Shown piece after piece: positions 56,579 through 64,000 of a stretch of DNA of 64,000 nt. Within the stretch, counting starts at the first letter, position 1; the number at the start of each line of letters is the position of its first letter. The notes below the pieces were generated by a model. The model was not told where the DNA came from and made no database searches. It was given only the letters and a program-made list of their open reading frames with translations. Position numbers and translations under genes: made by a program. Source of the DNA: Magnetovibrio sp. (GTDB taxonomy: Bacteria; Pseudomonadota; Alphaproteobacteria; Rhodospirillales; Magnetovibrionaceae); contig NZ_DATCTF010000004.1 in NCBI RefSeq assembly GCF_036568125.1, positions 124,001-188,000 of the forward strand. The letters are read 5' to 3'.

Positions 56579-59347
56579 ATGCGTTTGAAGATCAAAAATC
56601 CGCGCGGCGTGATCTGCCGAAAAACCTTCATGGCGGAGCTCTGTAGCGTCGCCCACGGCGGCGACGTCAAAAAGCCCAAAACCCGCAGCGCGGTTCTCAA
56701 ACTGTTCAAGGACGCATTGGAAAGTGGCCGCACGGAAATTCGGCGGCGCTTCGAGAGCGGTGGGGCCACCGGCGCGCGGACCCTGCGCGAAGGGGCGTTC
56801 TTGCTCGATCAATTGATCCGCACTCTGCACGAATTCACCATCACGCACGTCTATGCCATGAGGGACGAAGACATGTCCCTGATCGCCACCGGCGGCTACG
56901 GGCGGGCGGAAATTTCGCCGCATTCCGATTTGGACCTGATGTTCTTGCTGCCCAAAAAAGCCCATCCATCCACCACTGACGCGGTGGAATGGATGCTCTA
57001 CATGTTGTGGGACTTGGGCCTTAAGGTCGGCCATGCCACCCGCACCGTGGAGGAAGCTGTGCGTCTGGCTAAAACCGACATCACCATTTCCACCAGCTTG
57101 CTGGAAGCGCGTTGGATCAGCGGCGATCACGAGCTGTTCACGTTGTTTGAAGCACGGTTCGAAAAAGACGTCATCCAGGGCAGCGAGGCGGAATTCGTCA
57201 AAGCCAAGCTGGAAGAACGTGACGAACGTCACGAACGCATGGGCGATTCGCGCTATGTGTTGGAACCCAACATCAAGGACGGCAAAGGCGGGCTGCGCGA
57301 TTTACAGACGTTGTTTTGGATTGCCAAGTTTCTCTATCGGGTCGACGACATCACCGGACTGGTGGAAAAAGGCGTACTGAACAAAGCCGACGCGCGGCGC
57401 TTCAACACCGCGCAAAAGTTTCTGTGGACGGTGCGCTGCCATCTGCATTATCTCGCCGATCGACCCGACGAAACCATCAGCTTCAATGTGCAAAACGACC
57501 TCGCCAAGCGCATGGGTTATACCGCCCGCGCCGGCGTCAGCGCGGTCGAAAGGTTCATGAAGCATTATTTCCTCGTCGCCAAGGACGTCGGCGATTTGAC
57601 CCGCGTGATCTGCGCGGTGCTGGAACATCAACACACCAAACGGTCGCTGATCTCGTTGCCGTCGTTCAATTTCCGCAAACGTAAAATGCCCGGCTTCAAG
57701 GTCGACGGCGGGCGCTTGACGGTCGAGCACGACAAGGTCTTCAAGCAAGACCCGGTGAATTTGCTGCGGCTTTTCGCGGAAGCCGAAAAATACGACCTGG
57801 ATATCCACCCCCAAGCCCTGCGACTGGTGCAGCGCGACCTCAAATGCATCAACGCGAAGGTGCGCAAAGACCCACAGGCCAACGAGCTGTTTCTCGACAT
57901 GTTGACGTCGCCCAAGGGACCCAAGCGGGCATTGGTGCGGCTCAACGAATCGGGGGTATTCGGGCGCTTCATGCCCGATTTCGGCCGCGTGGTGGCGCAG
58001 ATGCAATACGACATGTATCACGTCTACACGGTCGACGAGCACACCATCCGTGCCATCGACATTCTCAGCGAGATTGAGCGCGGCTTGCTGGCCGAGGACC
58101 ATCCGTTGAGCAGCGAAGTGATCAAGGACGTGCAGTCGCGCCGGGTGCTGTACGTGGCGGTTCTGTTGCACGACATCGCCAAAGGCCGGGGCGGCGACCA
58201 TTCGGTGATCGGTGCGGAAGTCGCCAAGAAACTCTGTCCGCAATTCGGTCTCAACGATTGGGAAACGGAAACGGTGGCGTGGCTGGTGCTGCACCATCTG
58301 GATATGAACCGCAACGCCTACAAACGCGACCTCGACGACCCCAAAACCATCAAGGATTTTGTCGAGCTGGTGCAATCACCGGAACGCCTGCGCCTGTTGT
58401 TGATCTTGACCGTTGCCGATACCCGCGCGGTCGGCCCCAATGTGTGGAACGGCTGGAAGGCCTCTTTGCTGCGCGAGCTCTATTACAGCGCCCAGGAACT
58501 GATGACCGGTGGCTTGCCGACCCAACGCCGCGAGGCGCGCGCCGACCGGGTGCGCAAAAAACTTATCGACAAGCTGGCACATTGGCCGTCCGAAGACGTG
58601 GATTGGTATCTTGCCCAAGGTCACGCCAACTATTTTCTGTCTTATGGTGCAGACGATTTGGCGCACCATGCCGAGATCGTGCGCAATGCGCACAATTCGG
58701 AAACCAAGCTGTATCTGGAAACCCGTGCAGTGGAACGCATCGACGTGACCGAAGTGCTGATCCATACGCTCGATCATCCGGGGCTGTTCGCCTCCATCGC
58801 CGGGGCGATGTCGTTGTCGGGCGCGAACATCGTCGATGCGAAAATCACCACCTTCGGCAACGGCATGGCGCTGGATACGTTCTGGGTGCAAAACGTCGAG
58901 GGTCACGCGTTCACCGGTGCAGATAAGCTCAAGCGCCTGAAACAGCGCATCGAAGACGCGCTGACCGGCCGTTTGCGGCCCGAACGGGAACTGGCGGCGG
59001 AACGCAGCCGCCAATTGCCGTCACGCACCCGGGTGTTCGAAGTGCCGCCACGGGTGCTGGTCAACAACGAGGCCTCAACATCGGCGACGGTGATCGAAGT
59101 CAACGGTCGCAACCGTCAGGGCTTCTTGCACGACGTCACCCGCGCGCTCACGGATTTTGGATTGCAGATCACTTCCGCGCATATTTCGACCTACGGCGAA
59201 CGCGTGGTCGACGTGTTTTACGTCCGCGACGTGTTTGGACTGAAGATCGATTCCGAAACCAAGATCAAGGGCCTGCGAAAAGTATTGCTGAAAGCCATCG
59301 GCACGTCGCGGGGCGACCCGATTCAGGAAGACGACGTGGGGGGCTGA
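56579..59347 (+). CDS. glnD: Bifunctional uridylyltransferase/uridylyl-removing enzyme GlnD
   Basis: 922 residues from the ATG at 56579 (MRLKIKNPRGVICR matches the family; the frame opens further upstream at 56375 but overlaps the divergent gene). NTase motif GGYGRAEISPHSDLDL (about 105-120), HD domain LLHDIAKGRGGDHSVIG, and two C-terminal ACT domains (LIHTLDHPGLFASIAGAMS, EVNGRNRQGFLHDVTRALTD). Modifies PII proteins in nitrogen control. Confidence 0.97.
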   Translation: MRLKIKNPRGVICRKTFMAELCSVAHGGDVKKPKTRSAVLKLFKDALESGRTEIRRRFESGGATGARTLREGAFLLDQLIRTLHEFTITHVYAMRDEDMSLIATGGYGRAEISPHSDLDLMFLLPKKAHPSTTDAVEWMLYMLWDLGLKVGHATRTVEEAVRLAKTDITISTSLLEARWISGDHELFTLFEARFEKDVIQGSEAEFVKAKLEERDERHERMGDSRYVLEPNIKDGKGGLRDLQTLFWIAKFLYRVDDITGLVEKGVLNKADARRFNTAQKFLWTVRCHLHYLADRPDETISFNVQNDLAKRMGYTARAGVSAVERFMKHYFLVAKDVGDLTRVICAVLEHQHTKRSLISLPSFNFRKRKMPGFKVDGGRLTVEHDKVFKQDPVNLLRLFAEAEKYDLDIHPQALRLVQRDLKCINAKVRKDPQANELFLDMLTSPKGPKRALVRLNESGVFGRFMPDFGRVVAQMQYDMYHVYTVDEHTIRAIDILSEIERGLLAEDHPLSSEVIKDVQSRRVLYVAVLLHDIAKGRGGDHSVIGAEVAKKLCPQFGLNDWETETVAWLVLHHLDMNRNAYKRDLDDPKTIKDFVELVQSPERLRLLLILTVADTRAVGPNVWNGWKASLLRELYYSAQELMTGGLPTQRREARADRVRKKLIDKLAHWPSEDVDWYLAQGHANYFLSYGADDLAHHAEIVRNAHNSETKLYLETRAVERIDVTEVLIHTLDHPGLFASIAGAMSLSGANIVDAKITTFGNGMALDTFWVQNVEGHAFTGADKLKRLKQRIEDALTGRLRPERELAAERSRQLPSRTRVFEVPPRVLVNNEASTSATVIEVNGRNRQGFLHDVTRALTDFGLQITSAHISTYGERVVDVFYVRDVFGLKIDSETKIKGLRKVLLKAIGTSRGDPIQEDDVGG

Positions 59348-59477
59348 ACCAATGGCGTGGCTCTCTCTTTAAACCTACAGGCGTATGGCTTACATTGCTT
59401 GCAGGGCCTCGTTGTGATGGCGCTTGGTCCAGTGTGCACCCTTTTCGGGCGGTGCGCTCCTCAAGTGGGGAAAGCTC

Positions 59478-59867
59478 GTGAAAAGCAAAACAATACTTTG
59501 TGTTGATGACGATAAACTGCTCCTGGGTTTGGTTCGGGTGGTGGTTGAAGACCTCGGCGCACGCTTTATCGGGGCGGAAGATGGCGAGGCCTGCTTGACA
59601 GTAATGCAAAACCTGGAACCGGATTTGCTGATATTGGATGTTCAGATGGAGGGCATGTCCGGTGTGGACTTGCTTGAACGCATCCGCCAAGCGCATCCGC
59701 GCCTAAAGTCCAAGGTGATCTTTCTCACCGCGCAAAAAAGCCTGAAGACAATCGAAAAAACCACCGAGCTCGGCAGCACCACCTACATCCTCAAACCCAT
59801 CGACCCCCACAGGCTGCATGCACGCATTCGCGAGGTCCTAAGTCCCACCGTGAATTCCGACGGTTGA
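59478..59867 (+). CDS. Orphan CheY-like response regulator
   Basis: 129 residues from the GTG at 59478 (GGGG upstream); a single receiver domain. Acidic pair in CVDDDKLL, phospho-acceptor Asp in LLILDVQMEG, Thr in FLTAQ and Lys in YILKPIDP. No output domain and no adjacent kinase. It could receive phosphate from the orphan heme kinase at 38.7 kb or any other kinase; that is inference only. Confidence 0.9.
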   Translation: MKSKTILCVDDDKLLLGLVRVVVEDLGARFIGAEDGEACLTVMQNLEPDLLILDVQMEGMSGVDLLERIRQAHPRLKSKVIFLTAQKSLKTIEKTTELGSTTYILKPIDPHRLHARIREVLSPTVNSDG

Positions 59868-59871
59868 ATGC

Positions 59872-60987
59872 TCAGCGGCCTTGCGCATCCAGCATGTCGA
59901 CGACATATGCGCCAATTGCCAGAGATGCGGTCAGACCCGGCGATTCGATGCCGAACAGGTTGACCAATCCCTTGATCCCATGGACTGCGGGACCGTCGAT
60001 GCGGAAATCCTCCGCCGGGGTGCCGGGAGCTTGTAGTTTAGGTCGGATGCCACAATAAGACGGGCTCAGCGCACCGTCCTTGAGACCGGGCCAATAGCGC
60101 CGGATTTGCGCGTAAAACGAATCGCCGCGACTGGGATCGACATCGTAGTCGATGCTCTCGACCCACTCCGCATCGGGGCCGAAGCGCCCTTGCCCGCCCA
60201 GGTCGCGGGTGTAATGACAGCCCAGCGACGCAGTGCCGGGCACCGGGTAGACCAGTTGCGTGAACGGCGCCTTGCCGGTTAGGGAAAAGTAATTGCCTTT
60301 GCACAAATATCGCGGAGGGATGTGAGCCTTGGCGAAACCGTTCAAGTGATGTGCGACGCCTTGGGCGTTCAGGCCGGCGGAATTGATGACGGTGTTGCAG
60401 AGCACTTCCATGGGCTCGAGTCCGCCGATGCGCAGGACGATGCCGCTGGCGTGGATTTCACCGTCGATCAGCGGACTTTCCAACGCGATCCATCCGCCCG
60501 CGGCCTCAATCTCGCCTTGCAGGCTGAGCATGTAGCCGTGGCTGTCCAAAATGCCGGTGGTCGGCGACGACAGCGCGGCCAGGCAGCTCAGCTCCGGCTC
60601 CAACGTCATGGCGTCCTTGCCGTCCAACCAATCCAGCTCGGTGCAACCGTTGGCGGCGGCCTTATCGACCACGCCGCGCAAAACGCCGATTTCATCTTCG
60701 GTGGTGGCGACCACGAGTTTTCCGCAGCGCTGGTGGTCGACGCCGTGGCGTTCCAGGTAGTCATAGAGCAAGCCTTTGCCGCGCACGCACAACGTACCCT
60801 TGAGGCTGCCTTGGGGGTAATAAATACCCGCGTGGATGACTTCGGAATTGCGCGAGCTGGTACCGGTGCCGATGGCGCTTTCGGATTCGATCACGATCAC
60901 CTCGCGGCCGCTCATCGCCAGGGTTCGAGCGATCGCCAAACCAACCACGCCCGCGCCGATCACCACGCAATCCAATTTTTCCGTCAT
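59872..60987 (-). CDS. FAD-dependent oxidoreductase, L-2-hydroxyglutarate dehydrogenase-like
   Basis: 371 residues from the ATG at 60987; the frame extends upstream but with no better start. The FAD motif is CVVIGAGVVGLAIARTLAMSG, followed by SSRNSEVIHAGIYYP, typical of the DAO/L2HGDH (LhgO) group, and a C-terminal GIRPKLQAP and GIESPGLTASLAIG. Oxidises a 2-hydroxy acid or amine; the substrate is not certain. Convergent with the response regulator gene. Confidence 0.87.
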   Translation of the reverse strand: MTEKLDCVVIGAGVVGLAIARTLAMSGREVIVIESESAIGTGTSSRNSEVIHAGIYYPQGSLKGTLCVRGKGLLYDYLERHGVDHQRCGKLVVATTEDEIGVLRGVVDKAAANGCTELDWLDGKDAMTLEPELSCLAALSSPTTGILDSHGYMLSLQGEIEAAGGWIALESPLIDGEIHASGIVLRIGGLEPMEVLCNTVINSAGLNAQGVAHHLNGFAKAHIPPRYLCKGNYFSLTGKAPFTQLVYPVPGTASLGCHYTRDLGGQGRFGPDAEWVESIDYDVDPSRGDSFYAQIRRYWPGLKDGALSPSYCGIRPKLQAPGTPAEDFRIDGPAVHGIKGLVNLFGIESPGLTASLAIGAYVVDMLDAQGR

Positions 60988-61123
60988 TGCTCGTTTCACT
61001 CCATTCAGATATGCGGCGCAGTTTGCGCCTTTTTTTCGACATGGCAAGTGCCTACACACGCCTAAATCGGGGGTAAAGTTCAGCATCCGTTAAGCCCTGA
61101 CGGGTATGGTATGTGGCTGTTGA

Positions 61124-62740
61124 ATGGGGAAGACCGTTTTGTTGATACGCGCCATCGCTACCGTGGGGTCCATGACCCTGATCTCTCGTTTGCTCGGCTT
61201 TGTGCGCGATGTCGCCGTGGCGTGGGCTTTGGGCGCGGGGTGGATGGCGGATGTGTTCTTCGTCGCCTTCAAGCTGCCCAACCTGTTTCGCCGTCTGTTC
61301 GCCGAAGGGGCGTTCAACCTCGCGTTCGTGCCGATTTTTGCCGGTAAGCTGGAAACCGAAGCCGATGAAAACGGTCCCCACGGCGCGCGTACCTTCGCCG
61401 CCCAAGCGCAAAGCGGCTTACTTGCAGTGTTGTTGTTGTTCACCATCGCCATCGAATTGGCGATGCCGTGGGTGGTGGCCTTGATCGCGCCGGGCTTCGT
61501 CGACGAGCCGGAAAAATACGGTCTCGCCATCGATCTGGTGCGCATCACTTTTCCCTATCTGATCTTCATCTCGATGGTGTCGTTGTTGGGCGGTATTCTC
61601 AATTCACTAGGAAAATTCTGGGCCGCCGCGGCGACGCCGATTTTGCTCAACATCACCTTGATCACGGCGGTGTTCGGTCTGACGCCGTTGATGGAGACAC
61701 CGGCCCACGCACTCAGTTGGGGCGTTGCCATTGCCGGTGTGGTGCAGTTGGCGTGGATGATGTGGCACGTTCGGCATGCAGGCTGGATGCCCAAGCTGGT
61801 GCGCCCGCATATGTCCGACGACGTCAAACGCCTGCTCAAGCGCATTGCCCCGGTGGCGGTGGGCGCGGGCATCTATCAAATCAGCTTGTTGATCGACACG
61901 GTGATCGCATCGCTGCTGGTGTCGGGGTCGATCTCGTATCTGTTTTATGCCGATCGCTTGGTACAGCTGCCGCTGGGCGTGGTCGGCGTTGCGGTGGGCA
62001 CCGCGCTGCTGCCGTTGCTCAGCCGTCAAATCAAGGCCGGCGACGAGACGGCGGCGCTCGACAGTCAAAACCGCGCGGTGGAATTCGCGCTACTTCTAAC
62101 GTTGCCCGCGGCGGCGGCGTTGTTCGTGATCCCCGACACCATCGTTTCTGCGTTGTTCGAACGTGGCGAATTTTCCGCCGAGGCCACCACCAAGACCGCC
62201 CTGGCGTTGATGGTGTTCGCCTGCGGCCTGCCCGCTTATGTGTTAGTCAAGGCCTTGGCGCCGGGCTATTTCGCGCGCGAAGACATGTCCACCCCGATCA
62301 AGATCGGGGCGTTGTGCGTGGGCGTCAACGTGGTCGTGGCGTTGAGCCTGATGGGTCCGCTGCAACACGTTGGCTTGGCGGCGGCGACGGTGATCAGCCA
62401 ATGGCTCAATGCCGGATTGCTGGCGTTTTTCCTGGTGCGTCGCGACGAGTTTCACTTCGACGGCCGGTTGATGTGTCGGCTGTGGCGCATGGTCAGTGCG
62501 GTCGCGATCATGGCCGCCGTGGTGATGGCGCTCGATTGGCTGTTGGTGGTTGAACTGGCGGGCTGGTTGGGCGGCGGCGGCACGGAAAAGGCCTTGAGCC
62601 TCGCTGCGATCGTGTTCGGCGGCATGGCGGTCTACGTGATCGCGGCCCACGTGCTGGGCGCGGCGTCGCTGGGCGACGTCAAGGGCTGGATGCGCCGCCA
62701 GCCTAAGCAAGGCCCCAAGCAGAGCCCCAAGCAATCTTGA
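61124..62740 (+). CDS. murJ: Lipid II flippase MurJ
   Basis: 538 residues, about 14 membrane helices. MATE-superfamily signature at the N-terminus ([26 protein letters not shown]) and [16 protein letters not shown]. The C-terminal tail has a short Lys-Gln-Pro-Ser repeat ([11 protein letters not shown]). The ATG at 61124 is the likely start; TTGs a few codons later are alternatives. In the glnD-murJ-trpS order typical of the group. Confidence 0.96.
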   Translation: MGKTVLLIRAIATVGSMTLISRLLGFVRDVAVAWALGAGWMADVFFVAFKLPNLFRRLFAEGAFNLAFVPIFAGKLETEADENGPHGARTFAAQAQSGLLAVLLLFTIAIELAMPWVVALIAPGFVDEPEKYGLAIDLVRITFPYLIFISMVSLLGGILNSLGKFWAAAATPILLNITLITAVFGLTPLMETPAHALSWGVAIAGVVQLAWMMWHVRHAGWMPKLVRPHMSDDVKRLLKRIAPVAVGAGIYQISLLIDTVIASLLVSGSISYLFYADRLVQLPLGVVGVAVGTALLPLLSRQIKAGDETAALDSQNRAVEFALLLTLPAAAALFVIPDTIVSALFERGEFSAEATTKTALALMVFACGLPAYVLVKALAPGYFAREDMSTPIKIGALCVGVNVVVALSLMGPLQHVGLAAATVISQWLNAGLLAFFLVRRDEFHFDGRLMCRLWRMVSAVAIMAAVVMALDWLLVVELAGWLGGGGTEKALSLAAIVFGGMAVYVIAAHVLGAASLGDVKGWMRRQPKQGPKQSPKQS

Positions 62741-62837
62741 CCTGCTAAGGCGGGCGGTTCATAACCCTCACAGTCAATCAACACCGTTTCTCAACACCGG
62801 CAATCACTCATCCGGTCCACACGGAAGGGCATTCCAT

Positions 62838-63839
62838 ATGTCACGCATCTTTTCGGGTATTCAATCCACCGGCAATCTGCATCTTGGCAATTATCTCGGC
62901 GCGGTGCGCAACTGGGTGCAATTGCAACACGATTACGAGTGTCTGTTTTGCGTCGTCGACATGCACGCCATTACCGTGTGGCAAGACCCGGCAGCGTTGA
63001 AGGCCTCCACCCGCGAAGTCGCCGCGGCCATGATCGCGTCGGGCGTCGATGCGAAGAAGCACATCATCTTTAATCAAAGCCAAGTGCCCGCGCACGCCGA
63101 ACTGGCGTGGATCTTCAATTGCGTGGCGCGTCTGGGCTGGCTCAACCGCATGACCCAGTTCAAGGACAAGGCGGGCAAGAACCGCGAAAACGCATCGGTG
63201 GGGCTTTACGCGTATCCCAACCTGATGGCCGCCGACATCTTGCTTTACAAAGCCACCCACGTGCCGGTCGGCGAAGACCAAAAGCAGCATCTGGAACTGG
63301 CCCGCGACATCGCGCAGAAATTCAACAACGACTACGGCGTCGAAGACTTCTTCCCGTTGCCCGAACCGATGATCTTCGGCACCGCGACCCGCGTGATGAG
63401 CTTGAAGGACGGCACCAAAAAGATGTCCAAATCCGACCCGTCGGATTTGTCGCGCATCACCATGACGGACGATGCCGACACCATCGCCAAGAAAATCCGC
63501 AAGGCCAAAACCGACCCCGAACCCCTGCCCGACAACGCCAAGGGTTTGGAAGGCCGTCCCGAGGCCGCCAACCTGTTGGGCATTTACGCCGCGCTCAGCG
63601 ACACCACGCTGGACGAAACCATCGCCAAGTTCGCGGGCGAGGGCTTCGGCACCTTCAAGCAACACCTGGCCGATCTGGCAGTCGCCAAGCTCGACCCGAT
63701 TCAGGGGGAAATGCGCCGCCTGATGGCGGACATCGGCCATGTCGACGCGGTGCTGAAAGACGGCGCCGAGCGTGCCCGCGCCATGGCCGAGCCGATCATC
63801 GCCGAGATCAAGGAAACAGTGGGTTTTTTGAACGTATAA
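62838..63839 (+). CDS. trpS: Tryptophanyl-tRNA synthetase
   Basis: 333-residue class I synthetase. HIGH-like motif [19 protein letters not shown] in [10 protein letters not shown], and the Trp-binding [10 protein letters not shown]. Length and motifs match bacterial TrpRS. Directly downstream of murJ. Confidence 0.98.
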   Translation: MSRIFSGIQSTGNLHLGNYLGAVRNWVQLQHDYECLFCVVDMHAITVWQDPAALKASTREVAAAMIASGVDAKKHIIFNQSQVPAHAELAWIFNCVARLGWLNRMTQFKDKAGKNRENASVGLYAYPNLMAADILLYKATHVPVGEDQKQHLELARDIAQKFNNDYGVEDFFPLPEPMIFGTATRVMSLKDGTKKMSKSDPSDLSRITMTDDADTIAKKIRKAKTDPEPLPDNAKGLEGRPEAANLLGIYAALSDTTLDETIAKFAGEGFGTFKQHLADLAVAKLDPIQGEMRRLMADIGHVDAVLKDGAERARAMAEPIIAEIKETVGFLNV

Positions 63840-63947
63840 GATACCCACACCGTCGTCCGGGTTGATCCGGGGGCCATAAAGCCCCATATTCCCGGCAACC
63901 AAACAGATTTAACGCCCACAGACTTTTACATAGCTGAGAGAACGGAC

Positions 63948-64000
63948 ATGTTCATTCAAACCGAAGCGACCCCAAATCCCGCGACCCTCAAGTTCCTGCC
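63948..64000 (+). CDS. NfuA-type Fe/S cluster scaffold (5' end only)
   Basis: The ATG at 63948 opens a frame that runs off the window; the 17 visible residues (MFIQTEATPNPATLKFL) are the conserved start of the Nfu N-domain. The rest, including the CxxC, lies outside. Called from the N-terminus only. Confidence 0.75.
   Translation, partial: MFIQTEATPNPATLKFL

Overview
This 64 kb window is a chromosomal segment of a GC-rich alphaproteobacterium, most likely of the Rhodospirillales type (Magnetospirillum, Magnetovibrio or Thalassospira relatives). I base that on gene content and order: hslVU beside a hisB-DUF2628-hisH-hisA-hisF-hisE-hinT cluster, hemW-rdgB-rph-hrcA-grpE-dnaK-dnaJ-dapB, and mutS...glnD...murJ-trpS-nfuA. 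No database search was possible, so the lineage is inferred. I found no rRNA, tRNA, CRISPR array, insertion sequence or prophage.

Layout. 0-1.8 kb: an unidentified small ORF, a bacteriohemerythrin and a SAM-methyltransferase-like protein. 1.8-8 kb: hslVU (minus strand), then the histidine cluster, hinT and a small Cys-rich protein. 8-12.8 kb: two related Cys-rich miniproteins, a ComM-like ATPase, a SulP transporter without a STAS domain, a LysE exporter and an NTF2-like protein. 12.8-15.7 kb: a minus-strand run yraN, BON-domain lipoprotein, SirB1-like protein and gshB. 15.8-20.6 kb: an LpoA-like lipoprotein, hemW, a small secreted HExxH protein, rdgB and rph. 20.7-27.8 kb: the heat-shock block hrcA-grpE-dnaK-dnaJ, then an orphan nuclease-like gene, then dapB. 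27.8-35.2 kb: a DUF2244 protein, nth, a lipoprotein, an EI24/CysZ-like protein, a PfkB sugar kinase, typA and an ABC-2 exporter.

The most interesting part is 35.3-40.3 kb. A membrane-anchored FAD/NAD/[2Fe-2S] reductase, a small diheme cytochrome b-like protein and a 17-heme c-type cytochrome built of tandem two-heme modules are followed by a histidine kinase whose sensor domain carries its own c-type heme motif. The first three form a tight unit: the reductase stop and cytochrome b start are 4 nt apart, and cytochrome b and the multiheme gene overlap by 4 nt. They look like a complete route for electrons from cytoplasmic NAD(P)H across the membrane into a periplasmic heme wire, with a redox sensor beside it.

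40.3-50 kb holds an AmpG-like transporter, ppa, a macro-domain hydrolase possibly made from a leaderless mRNA, a secreted protein, a PiT phosphate transporter, a PNPOx-like protein, an AT-rich HEPN-like gene, maeB and a glycine-rich protein. 50-64 kb has the conserved mutS, glnD, murJ, trpS and the start of nfuA. Accessory genes lie between them: an ICMT-like methyltransferase, a DUF2834 gene and a TetR regulator facing each other over tandem operators, a GST, a PLP-fold protein, an orphan response regulator and an FAD oxidoreductase.
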